A stretch of DNA of 64,000 nt, taken from assembly GCA_012934845.2 (NCBI GenBank), contig WNNJ02001385.1:1-64000 (forward strand). The letters run 5' to 3'. Made by a program: the position numbers and the translations under genes. The notes under the pieces were generated by a model. The model saw nothing but the letters and a program-made list of their open reading frames with translations. It was not told where the DNA came from and made no database searches. Every line of letters begins with the position of its first letter. Within the stretch, counting starts at the first letter, position 1. Shown in pieces: positions 37,656-49,897 of the stretch. This DNA is from Pomphorhynchus laevis (Eukaryota; Acanthocephala; Palaeacanthocephala; Echinorhynchida; Pomphorhynchidae).

Positions 37656-38224
37656 TAATATTATAATTTAAATAATATACGATGTATTCGAATTAGGAAT
37701 AGAGGAAAATGCGTCGTGGACAATTTCGGACATCATATTCAAATACTAAAGCAGCATTTAATGGTATAAAATATTTGGAGAAACCGAGTATCGTCGCAAA
37801 TTGTGAAAGGTATATTTTATTGTTCCGTAAGGACAAAAAATAGACTAAACTTTAAACCGGAAAGTCTCTCTGTGGATTGATAGTAAACGATATATTTTGT
37901 ATTAGACATGTACATTACTTTAAAGGAAATATATGATGATGCTATTAATGCTGTAAGTACATATTCCCATCAAACCCCTTAAATCTACTTCGGCTGATCA
38001 TATCGATTGTCCGGCTTTTAATCAAAAAATAAGATAATCTGCACTTAATCTAGCTAGCACAGAATATTGATAAAGGAAAAGTAACATTTAAGTTATTTCA
38101 ATCGAATTTTTAATATACAAAATAAGATTACTCATTTTCGATTTAAATTCTCGGTAATGATACATATCTGGTATCTAAAAATTTAGTTTGCTGGGAATTA
38201 CTTCTAATGATTTTATTTTCTTGT
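37656..38224. other. AT-rich stretch
   Basis: No gene or recognised repeat is seen. Confidence 0.4.
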
Positions 38225-38912
38225 GATTAGAGGGTATCCCACTGAGCAAAGACTAAGGTTTCTCCAGCTTTTCATCTCGAGATTCCCGAGCATAGTCCAC
38301 CTCGATTGGATTCTTCGGGGGTGTGAAATACTCCGGATTGTTTAGTCGGAGAGTGGCGTATTGGATTGGCTGGAGGGATCAGATCCCACTGGACCTGAGG
38401 CCGTATAATGGTAGAAGACGGCTGACTGGACCGACCATATTATTTTTTACGATATTTCTTTTTCTCTGCATGTTTCTTTTTAAAATCTCGTTTATCGATT
38501 ATATCGTTTTTTAACAAAATCTTTATTTATTCTTGTGATTAGTTAATTTAAACGTTTGGTTTATTGTATAAATGATTACAAAACGTTGAAGCATCAAAAA
38601 CTTCAAAAGCAAAACACTTTTTACAAACAACGATTATCATACAATTGTAACAATTTTAAAATCTTATAATTAAAAAAAAACAAAAATTACAAATAAAAAT
38701 ACTCCTGATGGTTCAGTCGGAGAGCGGCGTATTTGATTGGCTGGAGGACTCAGACCCGCTGGACCTGAGGCCGTAGAATGGTAGAAGACGACTGACTGGA
38801 CCACCCATATTGTGTTTTACGATATTTCTTTTTTTCTCTGCACGTTTCTTTTTTAAATTTCCTTTATCAATTATATCGTTTTTAAGAAAATCTTTATTTA
38901 TTCTAGTGATTA
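38225..38912 (+). repeat. 371-bp tandem repeat derived from a LINE 3' end (left part)
   Basis: 38225-38329 resembles the 3' UTR of the I/Jockey-like LINE at 24.4 kb, in plus orientation. A unit starting ACTCCGGATTGTTTAGTCGG at 38330 is repeated from 38701 (ACTCCTGATGGTTCAGTCGG), a period of 371 bp. The second unit is cut at about 38912 by a CR1 insertion and resumes at about 41876. The first ~110 bp of each unit correspond to the LINE 3' UTR; the rest is AT-rich. Confidence 0.85.
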
Positions 38913-41876
38913 TTATGACAAACAGAATCAAATGAGCTACAAGCTCGTGTCGCTTACAAAACATGATAAAATAAAAATAAATAACATTAAAAAATTCAAT
39001 CAAATAGTAGTTGCAAATTCCTTCTTTCGGCTTCGATGGCTTTCTTGATAGCATCACTAGATATACAACTAGAGATATCAAGGCACTTTAGTGCATTCCA
39101 TCCGTTAATTACCCTGGTTGCAAATCGTTGGTGAACAGGAATTCTTGTAGTTGGTTTTATTAGTATCCACACATGCCCACGAGTTTCTCGTCTATCATTC
39201 ACGGATAATAAGCTAGAGAGACCACCAAAGCCATCGAAAACAATTTTGACTGCAGTTGATAAATCAACGGCCGATCTGCGATATTTCAATGTGCCGACAC
39301 GTAGAGATGTCAAACGTTCAGCAAATCTCAAATTGGAGAAATTCAGAATCATTCGTGACCCTTTACGTAACAAGTTCTCAATGTCACGGGATTCCCTTAA
39401 AGTCTGTGGATAAGTTACAGGTAAACCGTATTCAAGGATGGGAAGAATATAAGAGCAAAATAGTCGCTTGAACATTGATGGACTTATCCGATCAAATACT
39501 TGAAAAACATCCATAAAACACGATAGCCTCGATTACAAATATATCTAGTGTGGGCATTAGTTTTTAAGCTACTGGTGACCATCACACCAAGATCTTTGAA
39601 TTCACCCACTCGGCCTATCTGAATCGAACCTATCTGATACGATGAGTTTAGTGAAGAACCAATGGACATATACGCACATTTAGAGGGGTTAACCCTCAAA
39701 CCATTTTTCGCTGACCATTTTTCTAGACATGTCAGATCATCTTGAAGGATCTTAATGTCTCTTCCGTCTCTAATAGGCAGCCATATCTTAACATCGTCAG
39801 CATACATTACGACATCAGAACGAATTACAGATTGGGAAATCATTGATATAGACAATAAAAAGAAGTGGGGAGATAACAGCACCCTGTGGAACGCCAGAAT
39901 GAATAACGAATGAGGTGGACATATCTGCACCTACACGTACTTTGAAATAGCGTGAATCAAGTAATTTGCAATCCAGGCGACATACATAGGACAAACACTA
40001 AGTGACCTCAATTTATGAATGAGTCGATCATGCGGGACTGAATCAAAAGCATGAAAGAAATCTACAAAAAGTATATCAGATTGAACTCGTTTATCTAATG
40101 AAGACTGTCATGCGTTGGAAGAAACCAAAAGAATACTTATTGTTGATCTATTTGGTCTGAAACCGTGTTGTGAGTCAATGAGTTTACCGTTGCTTTCCAA
40201 ATCAGAGGATATGTTTTTGACTATTAGCTTTTCAAGCAACTTACAAATAATACATGTCAAGGCTACTGGGCGATAGTTCTTACACACTTGTCGATCTCCC
40301 ATTTTATACACTGGAACTACAATAAACTCCTTCCAACGCGAAGGAATTCGAGATTGGAGAATAGAAAACTGAAACAAACGGAAAACATAAATATATTTGA
40401 GAAACAACTTTATTTAAAAGAATTGAGGGAAGTCCGTCCGGACCGGCAGCGATGTTCGGTTTTAATTCACAGAGAAGCTTTAAAACATCTTCAGCGCAAA
40501 ACGACAGATTAGATCGGTCGAATACATCTGAACCCTTTTCTGATTCAGAACTACACAATGTCCGCGAAGAGCAAAACATCGATGAGAACTCCTGGGCAAA
40601 TAAGTTTGCCATGACACTTTTACACGTGACCTCGCCTTGCGAATCATCCCTCAACGATACTAGTGGAATATTCAAGCCCCTGATTTTGCGAATGTAAGAG
40701 AATAAAGTCTTGCCATCCATAGAACTCAGTTTCTCATCAAACTGACGACGCTTCATTCTCTTGAGAGCGGTAAATCTATTCCTAATTTGTTTGAAAGACT
40801 CATAAGATTGTTGTCCACAAAGAAATGAAATCCACGCATGTTTACGTGCGCGTGAGTGATACCGGAGAAGCCCATCACACCAAGGACAAACTTCCCTATG
40901 TGTTTAAAACTTGGGAGAATGCAATATCAGTAAGTTATAGAGTGTGCTCTCAAAAACATACCAAGCCTCATCTATTCCGCATTTATACGGATCTATCCAT
41001 CTAACCAGATTCAATTTGTAGATAATTGCGTCGAAATCAGCCTTCCAGAAGTTCAGAGGCTTACCCTGCATGGGACTGACCGACGTTACATTGCTTGCGC
41101 ATTTAAATGAAAAGGTCAGTACGCAATGATCGCTCATCGCCAGTCCAGAAAGATAATCTATGTGAGTAATATCAGACTTAAACGAAGACAAGACCACGTC
41201 TAGCTGGGCAGACGACTGGCTAGTGAAACGGGTTGCCTCACGTGCATGCTGATGCAGACCACTGTTGTGTAGAATACTCAATAAAACGAGTCCGATGCAA
41301 TGCGACTAGGAGATAAAAACGAGTCCCAATCTATTGAGGGAATATTCAGATCTCCTAAGATTAAACATTTTTTCTGTTGACCACAAAGCTCAATAAGGTC
41401 TATTAAACCATCGCTACTTGCCAAAGGAGGACGATAGAATACTAGCACATATATAAAATTGACCTGATCAAGGCACAATTTGAGGTATAAAGCATCAATC
41501 CCATTGGCATCACTAATCGTCTGCAAACACACTACATCAATACCTAAACTACAATATAGCAATACACCCTCCCCTTCGACCAGATCGATCACCACGAAAC
41601 AGGTTATATCCATCTATGGATAATAAGCTGTCTGGAACAAGGTCAGATAGCCAAGATTCACCAAGGGCAATGATATTTGGATGATGAGAAGTAGCTATGA
41701 CCTTCAATTCATCCATCTTATTGAGAACGTTTTTAACGTTCGTATATATAACTTTGAGTCATTTGTTGTTTTTACGATATGGCGCATTGGGTCTTATCTT
41801 ACAATTCTCAGAGAAAGTTTTCATAGCGGGGTTAGTTAATTTTAAATAACCCCGCTAGGTTAGTTAATTTAGATTA
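38913..41876 (-). mobile_element. CR1-type LINE inserted in the 371-bp repeat
   Basis: Endonuclease remnants at 40904-41613 (LILGDLNIPSIDWDSF; AMSDHCVLTF). Linker and RT at 40108-40756 (RKIRGLNIPLVSLRDD, IAAGPDGLPSILLNKV, VVPVYKMGDRQVCKNYRPVA, SQHGFRPNRST), then 39484-39930 (YADDVKIW, NGLRVNPSKCAYMSIG) and the C-terminal domain at 38996-39514. Several frameshifts and stops separate these. Insertion occurred near GTGATTAGTTAAT of a repeat unit, judged from unit phase. A relative of the fragment at 32.4 kb. Confidence 0.85.
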
Positions 41877-42412
41877 GTTAATTTTAACGTTTGGTTTATT
41901 GTATAAATGATCACAAAACGTTGAAGCATCAAAAACTTCAAAAGCAAAACACTTTTTACAAACAACAATTATCATACAATTGTAACAATTTAAAAATCTT
42001 ATAATTAAAAAAAAACAAAAATTACAAATAATAATACTCCTGATGGTTCAGTCGGAGAGTGGTGTATTGGATTGGCTGGAGGGCTCAGATCCCACTGGAC
42101 CTGAGGCCGTAGAATGGTAGAAGACGACTGACTGGACCGACCATATTATTTTTTACGATATTTCTTTTTCTCTGCACGTTTCTTTTTTAAATTTCGTTTA
42201 TCAATTATATCGTTTTTTAAGAAAATCTTTATTTATTCTTGTGATTAGATAATTTATACGTTTGGTTTATTGTATAAATGATCACAAAACGTTGAAGCAT
42301 CAAAAACTTCAAAAGCGGAAAACTGTTTACAAACAACGATTATCATTCAATTGTAACAATTTTAAAATCTTATAATTTTTCAAAAAAAAAACAAAAATTA
42401 CAAACAACGATT
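41877..42412 (+). repeat. 371-bp tandem repeat (right part)
   Basis: The tail of the interrupted second unit (about 41877-42035) is followed by a third unit starting at 42036 (ACTCCTGATGGTTCAGTCGG), which runs to about 42412 and then joins a non-LTR 3' fragment. The units are highly similar to those at 38.3-38.9 kb. Confidence 0.85.
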
Positions 42413-42650
42413 ATGTCTATCGCTCGTCCCCTCAATCGTGCCCAGAACGCAACTAGCGTTACCGCGTTGGATGGCAACGCTCAGCTTCTGCAGAAAGAAA
42501 TCTGTGGACCGCAGCTCTCCGGTCACTGCTGCTATCCGCCGACCTATTTCGTGCATTAGGCCTTCCGCCTCTGGGCCCAACGCACCAAGCGTTTCTACGG
42601 CGACCGGCACAAAATTGTAGATCGGTGTCAGGAAACAAAATTTTAAACTA
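42398..42650 (-). mobile_element. Non-LTR (R2/NeSL/Utopia-type) 3' terminal fragment
   Basis: The minus frame 42398-42610 encodes VETLGALGPEAEGLMHEIGR and LSVAIQRGNASCVLGTIEG, the typical C-terminal end of REL-type non-LTR proteins and comparable to the end of the frame at 3469-4536. A short 5'-truncated copy. Confidence 0.7.
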
Positions 42651-42778
42651 AAATTTTAAACTAAAATTGTCATTTTAAACACGATTATTATACAATTGTA
42701 ACAATTAAACTAAAATTTCAAAACATTTCAAATATATTTGTACACAAATTAAGATTATAACAACAGTAGCTATGTTTG

Positions 42779-43630
42779 TTAATTGATATCTCGCCAATCT
42801 TCCAAGCTTAAAGTGAAAGCAAAATGACATCCGTCTTCGTCCGGCTTTGAGTTTACTTCATTCACTACTTTAACACGACAATCACTGTCTTCTAGGTTAT
42901 TTGAAGACTCGACTGTTATAAGCGATTCTTTGAGAAGAATAGAAAGATTAAACATTTTTTCAACCGTTTTTGTAAACGAAGTTTTATCTAGAGCAAATTC
43001 CTCCAGTGTAAGGCCATCCTTACTGTGAGACAGTTCTTCGTACATCTCTGAAGATAAAGCAGACAATTTCTGTAGTGATGTTTGTACTTCAGCGTTATCC
43101 TGAACACATATAGGTTGCTGTGTATTTTCATTCGCGTAATGTTCTTTAAGACGTTTTGGTCGTTTAATCGGAATAGTGACCTCCGGATCTTTATCATCTG
43201 TTGATACATAACAATTTTGAGGGAGAAAGGGTAATAAACATCTAAATTTAACATTCGGACGACTAACATTAGACATTATCTGTCCAAATACAGATATATT
43301 TCTATTGTTTGAGAGATAAAGTTTTCGGGCACATCTCAAAAACGCATCACGTTTTTCTGATCTAATTTTATCGGAGCACTTTTGGCTTCTTATCAATATT
43401 AGCGAGCTAAAATCATTCATGAGATTAGAATCAACGAATGCCTCCTGATGAGCAGCATGCTTAACAACAACAGGGAAGTACCGATTAAAGTTTTGGAAGT
43501 TAGTAATTAACTCTTCGTGCTCCGGTTTCACCAATACGTCCCGGTTATTATGCAAAATATCAGTAATCTTTGAATATTCATTTTTAACAGAACTGAGTTC
43601 ATCACTGGCCTCTGTTTTTTTATCTGACAT
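42779..43630 (-). CDS. NSMCE4: NSE4 (NSMCE4/EID3), SMC5/6 complex kleisin subunit
   Basis: An intact single-exon gene: 283 residues from MSDKKTEASDEL (ATG at 43630-43628) to TAA at 42779-42781. An in-frame ATG 19 codons upstream is possible, but the inner one fits the family better. NSE4 is the kleisin that bridges the SMC5 and SMC6 heads with NSE1/NSE3 in DNA repair and chromosome segregation. The N-terminal part (YSKITDILHNNRDVLV, then AFVDSNLMNDFSSLILI) matches the kleisin helix region. The C-terminal part (FALDKTSFTKTVEKMFNLSI, then LKESLITVE, GCHFAFTLSLEDW) is the Nse4 C-terminal winged-helix domain, parallel to human NSMCE4A DPDSFPRTVENIFHVSF and SYRDWEEI. It is somewhat short compared with human (about 385). 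The lack of introns may reflect an old retrocopy that replaced the parent, or intron loss. Confidence 0.85.
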   Translation of the reverse strand: MSDKKTEASDELSSVKNEYSKITDILHNNRDVLVKPEHEELITNFQNFNRYFPVVVKHAAHQEAFVDSNLMNDFSSLILIRSQKCSDKIRSEKRDAFLRCARKLYLSNNRNISVFGQIMSNVSRPNVKFRCLLPFLPQNCYVSTDDKDPEVTIPIKRPKRLKEHYANENTQQPICVQDNAEVQTSLQKLSALSSEMYEELSHSKDGLTLEEFALDKTSFTKTVEKMFNLSILLKESLITVESSNNLEDSDCRVKVVNEVNSKPDEDGCHFAFTLSLEDWRDIN

Positions 43631-43930
43631 ATCTGTAAAAAGGCAATCTGACAATCGAAATTTCGGAAACGAAAAATATACAAACACTAAGTAAGCGCAA
43701 ACACTACTATTTTGCTAGTTATGCCATTGTCAATATTTTTTAATACCCATAATTACAATATTTTTAAATATTATTTAATATTCTTTAATTACGAAAGTAT
43801 TTTATTCAAATAAATTAAAAAGGGTGTTAACGTTTTCAAGCTGCAATTATCAAATATGAACTATTATTAAACGAAGCTAAATGTTCATATTGTCTCAATT
43901 CTATTTGGTTATCAAGTGTTAAGTTATCTG
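43631..43930. other. NSE4 upstream region
   Basis: AT-rich; presumably contains the NSE4 promoter. No TATA or other element can be assigned with confidence. Confidence 0.35.
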
Positions 43931-46900
43931 ATTGTGCGGAATTGATGAATCACATAAGCCTTCTTTTGGAGAAGAATTATACCAATAAATTGCCTCCTCG
44001 GGTTATGTTGCTTCTAGCCACGATTCGCTTAATAGTACTGTGGGATCTTTCGACTATTCCATTGCCACACAATCTGTTAGCGCATCTGTATATTAGATGT
44101 ACTCCCCATAATTCACACCAATGATCAAATGTTTCTGATTTAAAGGCCCTTGCGTTATCCAACAATATCTCCGCAGGTAAACCACGTTCAAAAAAATATC
44201 ATTTGCAGCGCCCTAGATATTTCGTTTACTGTGCCTTCTTTCAACTTTTTTCATACTATGACTCGTGATGGCTCGCAATCAATACACGATAAATACAGCA
44301 ATCTCTTCACATGCACAATATCGATTGATAACCTTGACCAATTTTTATTCACGCCTAATTGGCCTGTGTCCTAACGTAGGGGATGGGGATCAATTCGTTG
44401 ACACTGAGTGTACTTTTGATATATTCGGCGACATTATGTCTATTAACTATTGAATTTGGATGTTTTCGATTGATAAAATATAGGGTTCTTTCAACTCCAA
44501 AATTATGACGATTATGGACTGATTCAATTATCTCATTCGTATCTTGCGTAGACATATTAACAGAGCCTGTCATGTTTGCCGATGGAATGTTTTTTAAATA
44601 TTGTAACCAACACTTTGCTACTCTAGTTAGATGGTCCGCCTTGTTTTGAATCGATGAAACAAGCTTCACTGTAATTGAAAGATTGAATTCTGTCTGAATT
44701 TCTTTGAGCATCCGTAATCTTTGATTTATAAGCATATCCGATAGTCCCTTCACACAAATATGTTTTTCGCCATAAACAGTAGAATATATGCAGATGTACA
44801 CCGTTACTGAATGTGTATGAAGAATAAAGTTCTTTTAATTCCAATGGATTAACATATTCAAACCACGTATTCACGCGTTGAGTTTCGCCATGTTGATGTG
44901 GTGTGGATCGTCTTTCGGTCTCAACCATGATGAGTCCTCTTCAATGATTTCATCAATCTATATCACAACTTCATCGGCAATACTGCTGGCATCTGCCCAT
45001 ACTCTTTCTGTATCGCCACGTGGTACTGCCCATCGATCTCGTACTTGACCCTCCATGGATATTTTCGATTTTATTTATTGAATAGACTTCCATATATTCT
45101 CATTAACGAGTTTATCCCAATCTCCGCTGGTGAGCCGTTTCAGAAAACTACAGCAAGGTCTCAACCATCCAGCAATCGATAATGTCCAATCAGTTTTCCA
45201 GTTAATGAAAACAATTGTCGTCGTGTTGGAAGAGTATCAGGCCTGCCAATTTCTAATACACGTGAACAATGCAATCCTGTTCGTAAACTTTGAATTCTTA
45301 ATCCAAGCACGTTTGAATCGCGAATATTCACAGGCGGTTTTGCTTCTAATCCGTATTTTGCAAGGAGCTCCACTACCTTGTCATTCTCGATTTTCGTGTT
45401 GTCAACAATAATATCGTCCAAATAACTATCTGTAGACTGAACTACTAGCATATCCTTGCCAAGAACAAAATGTACAACAGCTTTAAGTATTCGCAGCTCA
45501 ATGTTAAGTACAAACCCCAATCTTGTAAGTACATATCGCTTGTTTCTGTAAACGACCATCTGATACGGCAATAAAGATTTGTCAAAAGGAATTTGTAAAT
45601 ATGCACGACGAAGATCAATTAATGACAAATTATCTACCCACCTCCGCCAATTTCTTAGCTTTAAGATACAGGCATAGGATTCTGCCGTGTGGCTGGATAT
45701 ATACGAGTTGAGTTGTCTGAAATCCATTACTGGACGCATCTTATTTTTGCTCTCTTGAGCAACCGCTAATAATGGAATTACGGATTCTGCTTCGCCGTTG
45801 TATTCTTCAAGCCTCCCATTAGTTATCCAGGTATCAATCTTCGTCTCGTACTGTGATCTTAATGCAGAATTGACACAATATTCAGCAACGCTATTAGCCA
45901 TTTCCACTTTACCATCCAAAAGCTACTATTGAATTGCGCATGGAAGTTAACGTCATGAGACAAACTTGAGACCGAAGTTTGCATGCTAACGGAATAACAC
46001 GAAGGAAACTTCACATCTCCGCTTTTATTAATAGACACACCTCCAATCCTTTTGATTACGTCTATTCCCAACAGTATCTGATATGGACCACCAATATTCG
46101 AAGAGAGGCATGGTATATTCACCGATTTCATTCCGATAGAAATTGTCATGTGTTTAGTTTCATAGCATTTGACTGCATTTCCGTTCATCATTGTGACCCA
46201 TGTGGCTCCATTCGCTTACCGGAAAGGATATTTGAACATTTCTGTAACAAGTCATCTCGACACAATACGTCTCGAACAACCAGAATCAACAAGTACGACC
46301 GCAAGTCGTCCATTTATTGTAACGTTAATTGTGGGTAGTGCATCATCAGAGAAACAGGGAAGACCAGTAACACTTAATACTGTGCCTCCTCATCGATGGT
46401 TTTGAATGTTCTTTGTCTGAGCACTTAGCTGCCAGATGTCCAGGATCGTCACAAATATAACACTCTCGCTTCTTGAATTGTGTACAATAACGCGCTATAT
46501 GTCCTGATTTACCACAACGTAAGCATGTGACATCTTTACGCTGATGTGAACGCAATGTTCTTGGTTCATTATGTTTGTGAGATTATGTAGTTGTAAGAAA
46601 ACAAGAACCAGTTTTATCGGAAGTTGTTATAAGTGTAGTGCTTGCATAATATTTCAGACAACTTTAGATTCTCAACGGCACAAGAAGACAAGATAATATC
46701 CTTGATAGTTGATGGCAAGCCGTATACGAATTTACAACGAATCCATGCAGAATTGTCAACATTCGGATTAACGATGATTGCATACCTTTCCAAATCTGCA
46801 GCATATGCTTTAAGCGACTGGCCTTCTCGGTATTCTCGATTATTATATTTTGTAAACGCATCAAAATATATGTTACCAAATGCTGGTAACAAGGCCGCTT

Positions 46901-47130
46901 TTAGCTGAGAATAGTCGGATTTTTGTTCTAATAACAAATCTCTATATCGCATACGCTGGTCCATAGGCTGAAATAGCTTGTGAACGTGCAAAGTCAAATT
47001 TGTGAACAACTTTTTTGTACTACTGAAAACAACAGAAAAACGAGTGTTATATACACATATCAAGCAAAGTAACAATCTGACAAAAACGGTGAATTGACAT
47101 CCGCTTTGCATTCACCAGCACTTGAAAGTT
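43931..47130 (-). mobile_element. Ty3/gypsy-type LTR element A, fossil
   Basis: A degraded LTR-retrotransposon interior read on the minus strand. In order from the right: a gag region (about 46.6-47.1 kb), two zinc knuckles (about 46.4-46.5), a protease-like region (about 45.9-46.2), reverse transcriptase (about 45.2-45.9), RNase H and integrase zinc region (about 44.4-44.8), and integrase core (about 44.0-44.2). The order protease-RT-RNase H-integrase places it with Ty3/gypsy. It is broken in roughly ten places. No convincing terminal repeats were found. Appears older than element B. Confidence 0.75.
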
Positions 47131-47857
47131 ACGACTTACGACAAGTCACATCAATGATATCGACAATGCATTGACTTCACCGCCATCTACCATTGCATTG
47201 ATTTAACATCAAGTTTGTCATAAATGCATCAAACCAGCGACCCAGAACGAACAAGACGTTGCAAACGCTACACTAAATGTTTTTAATGAAAACGGCATGC
47301 TCACAGTATAAAACGACGCATCGAAAAACGCAATTGATGCCGTATTATCCTAAAACGAAAAACCGATCGCATTTTTCTCAAAGGCAATCCAGGGTGCCGC
47401 TAAAGCACATTCATTACCGGTAAAAGAAACAGCGATAGTCGAGTGCTTGAAAAATGGCGTCATTATTTTTTACTCGGTAAAATTTTTTGTCTGATTACGG
47501 ACCAGACATACTAAGATGTCATAAACCGAGATTTCCGCAGTTATTTGAATCGACTGGGTATTAATTCCGGCACACTGTGTCTTTACAATCCAACTTGCAA
47601 TGGGAAGGTTGGGAAATACCGTAAAATTATACGGAAGGCAACTGAGTTGGAGTCCGATAATCATAACAATACAATATGGAAATCTTCACTTCCAGCATCA
47701 TTGTATTCGAACAGTTCACTTTTGTGCACATCGATTAATTGTACACCGCATGAGCGATTTGTTAATATTAAACAAAGAAGTTATGAATGTAAGTCCTTGC
47801 CGAGCTGGCTGCTTAACCCATATAAGGTGCTTTAAGTCAAATATTAGATTAAATAAG
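47131..47857. other. Unassigned stretch between gypsy elements A and B
   Basis: A short ORF on the plus strand (47545-47835) has no recognised motif. Could contain LTR remnants of element A; I see no matching partner. Confidence 0.3.
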
Positions 47858-47943
47858 TGTGACAAGAAAATGACCTTAGAAGGTTTTATTCAACATCTAG
47901 AAAACAAAGAGTTTATGTTTCAATTACAAACAATATCACGACA
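47858..47943 (-). repeat. 3' LTR of gypsy element B
   Basis: 86 bp, TG...CA ends, preceded on the low side by the target duplication ATAAG. Unusually short for a gypsy LTR. Confidence 0.85.
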
Positions 47944-49897
47944 TGCATCCCTCCAGAGAATAATTGTCCAAGTACTTCGGGGTCCGTCTATTCCTCCCTG
48001 AACGACGCACTGTCAATGATTCGATTTCATTTGGAGATTCTCCTACGTCATGTCGTTCATTAGTTTGATCAGCAGCTATCTCCGCTTTACAAACTTCGTT
48101 TTCCTGGATTAGCGGATCAATTTCTCCTGACTTGCTGGATACGTAGTCGCCCCCCAACTTCCTTCGGCTGTCCCATAATTTCGCTTTAGTTCGCTAAATT
48201 ATCATCAAGAGGCGGGGCTATCACTTAATGTTGCGTAGAAACCAAACTTTCATAACCATTTGCGATGATGTACAAGAGCATAATTTTGGTTGGAATGAAT
48301 TAATTTAGCCCGGTCGACTAGGGGGCTAAATTTATGGATACGATTACAACGTTTGACATACACATCACTTAAATTCACCAACCAATCTGGAAGTGAAGTG
48401 TCTTTTGATGAACGACGTTGGTATGTGAACATTCTATTGTGTGGCGTTTCATTCGAAGTAGTGCAGAGTAAAAATCGTAAAGAGTGAAGAGCTTATGGTA
48501 AAACCAATTGCCATTTTGATATTGGTAGCTTAATTCCGTCCAATCGCAGAGCTATCGCTTTCCATATGATGCCGTTGAATCTTTTGACCTGACCATTAGA
48601 AGTCGGATGATATGGAGTTGAATGTGTTAACGAAATTCCATGCTGAAGCAGATATTGTCGGAAAGCAAACGATGTGAATGAAGCTCCTCGATCGGTATGT
48701 ATGCTATTTGGGGTGCCAAATATTGAGAACAGTTGATCAAAACATTTCATTACGACAGTCGTAGATGTATCAAAACATGCGAATCCAAATGGAAATCGAC
48801 TGTATTCATCAACAACTGTAAGCAGGAAGCGATTTTTATTTGTACTAGGCAAGGGCCCTTTAAAATCTAAAGATAGCCTCTCAAATGGTTGAGTTGACTT
48901 GATCAACTTTCCTGCTGGAGGATTGAAGAACTTTTGTTTTAATCTTGCGCAGCTTTGACACCTATTCGAAACCAATCTCACATCGTCGATCGAAAAAGGT
49001 AAATTTCGAATCCGAATAAAGTGCCAAAGTCGAGAGATACCTGGATGACACATTTTCGAATGAAGATCGGTAAGCTCATTGAGATGATTTGGAGAAGTGA
49101 CAGCGCTAATGACATGTCTTGAGAGAGCATCGGCTGCTTCATTATTCACACCCCGCCGATAAGAAATATCGAATTGATATTCAGATAGTTCGAGCCTCCA
49201 TCTAGTTAATTTATCGTTTTTAACTTTGCCGCGAGACGACTGCGAGAAAACGAACGAAATTAAACGTTGATCGGTAATGACTGTAAAATGGCGACCTGCC
49301 AGATAATGACGCCAGAACCTGATAGCTTCGATTATCGCTAGCGCTTCCTTTTCGACAGAAGAATACTTCTTTGCGCTTTTATCGAGGGTCCTGGAAAAGA
49401 AGGCGATCGGTTTAGAATTTTGCGACAGAGTGGCACCTATAGCAAAGTCTGACGCATCTGTCTCTACAACAAAGGGAAGTGAAATGTCAATCTTTGTTAA
49501 CGTCGCATTGCTTAACCTTTCCTTGATAATCGAAAACGCATTTACAGCTTCCTTGGATAGAGGGAATGATGTTGGTTGTGTAAGAGGATGAACGATCTCA
49601 GAATAATGATTTATCCATTTTGAATAATGCGAGAATAACCCCAATACACTTTTTAAACTAGAAATATCCTTGGGCATCGCCAGATCAATTACTGTTTTGA
49701 CCCTATCAGGATCCGGACAAATAGCTTGTTCACTCAATTGGTAACCAAGAATTCTTATTGTGGAGACCAAATTGACATTTGGATCTGTTGAGAGTAATAT
49801 TATAACGTTTCGCTACGTCTACGAAACGTTGAAGATTATGGTTATGCGCTTCGATTGTACTTCCAGCGATTACAACATCATCCAGGTATGCGAAGGT

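Noticed and set aside
38330-38410. tRNA-like head of a SINE in the 371-bp unit
   Set aside because: The A-box and B-box resemblance is loose, and the same sequence is part of a LINE 3' UTR at 24.4 kb, which explains it better.
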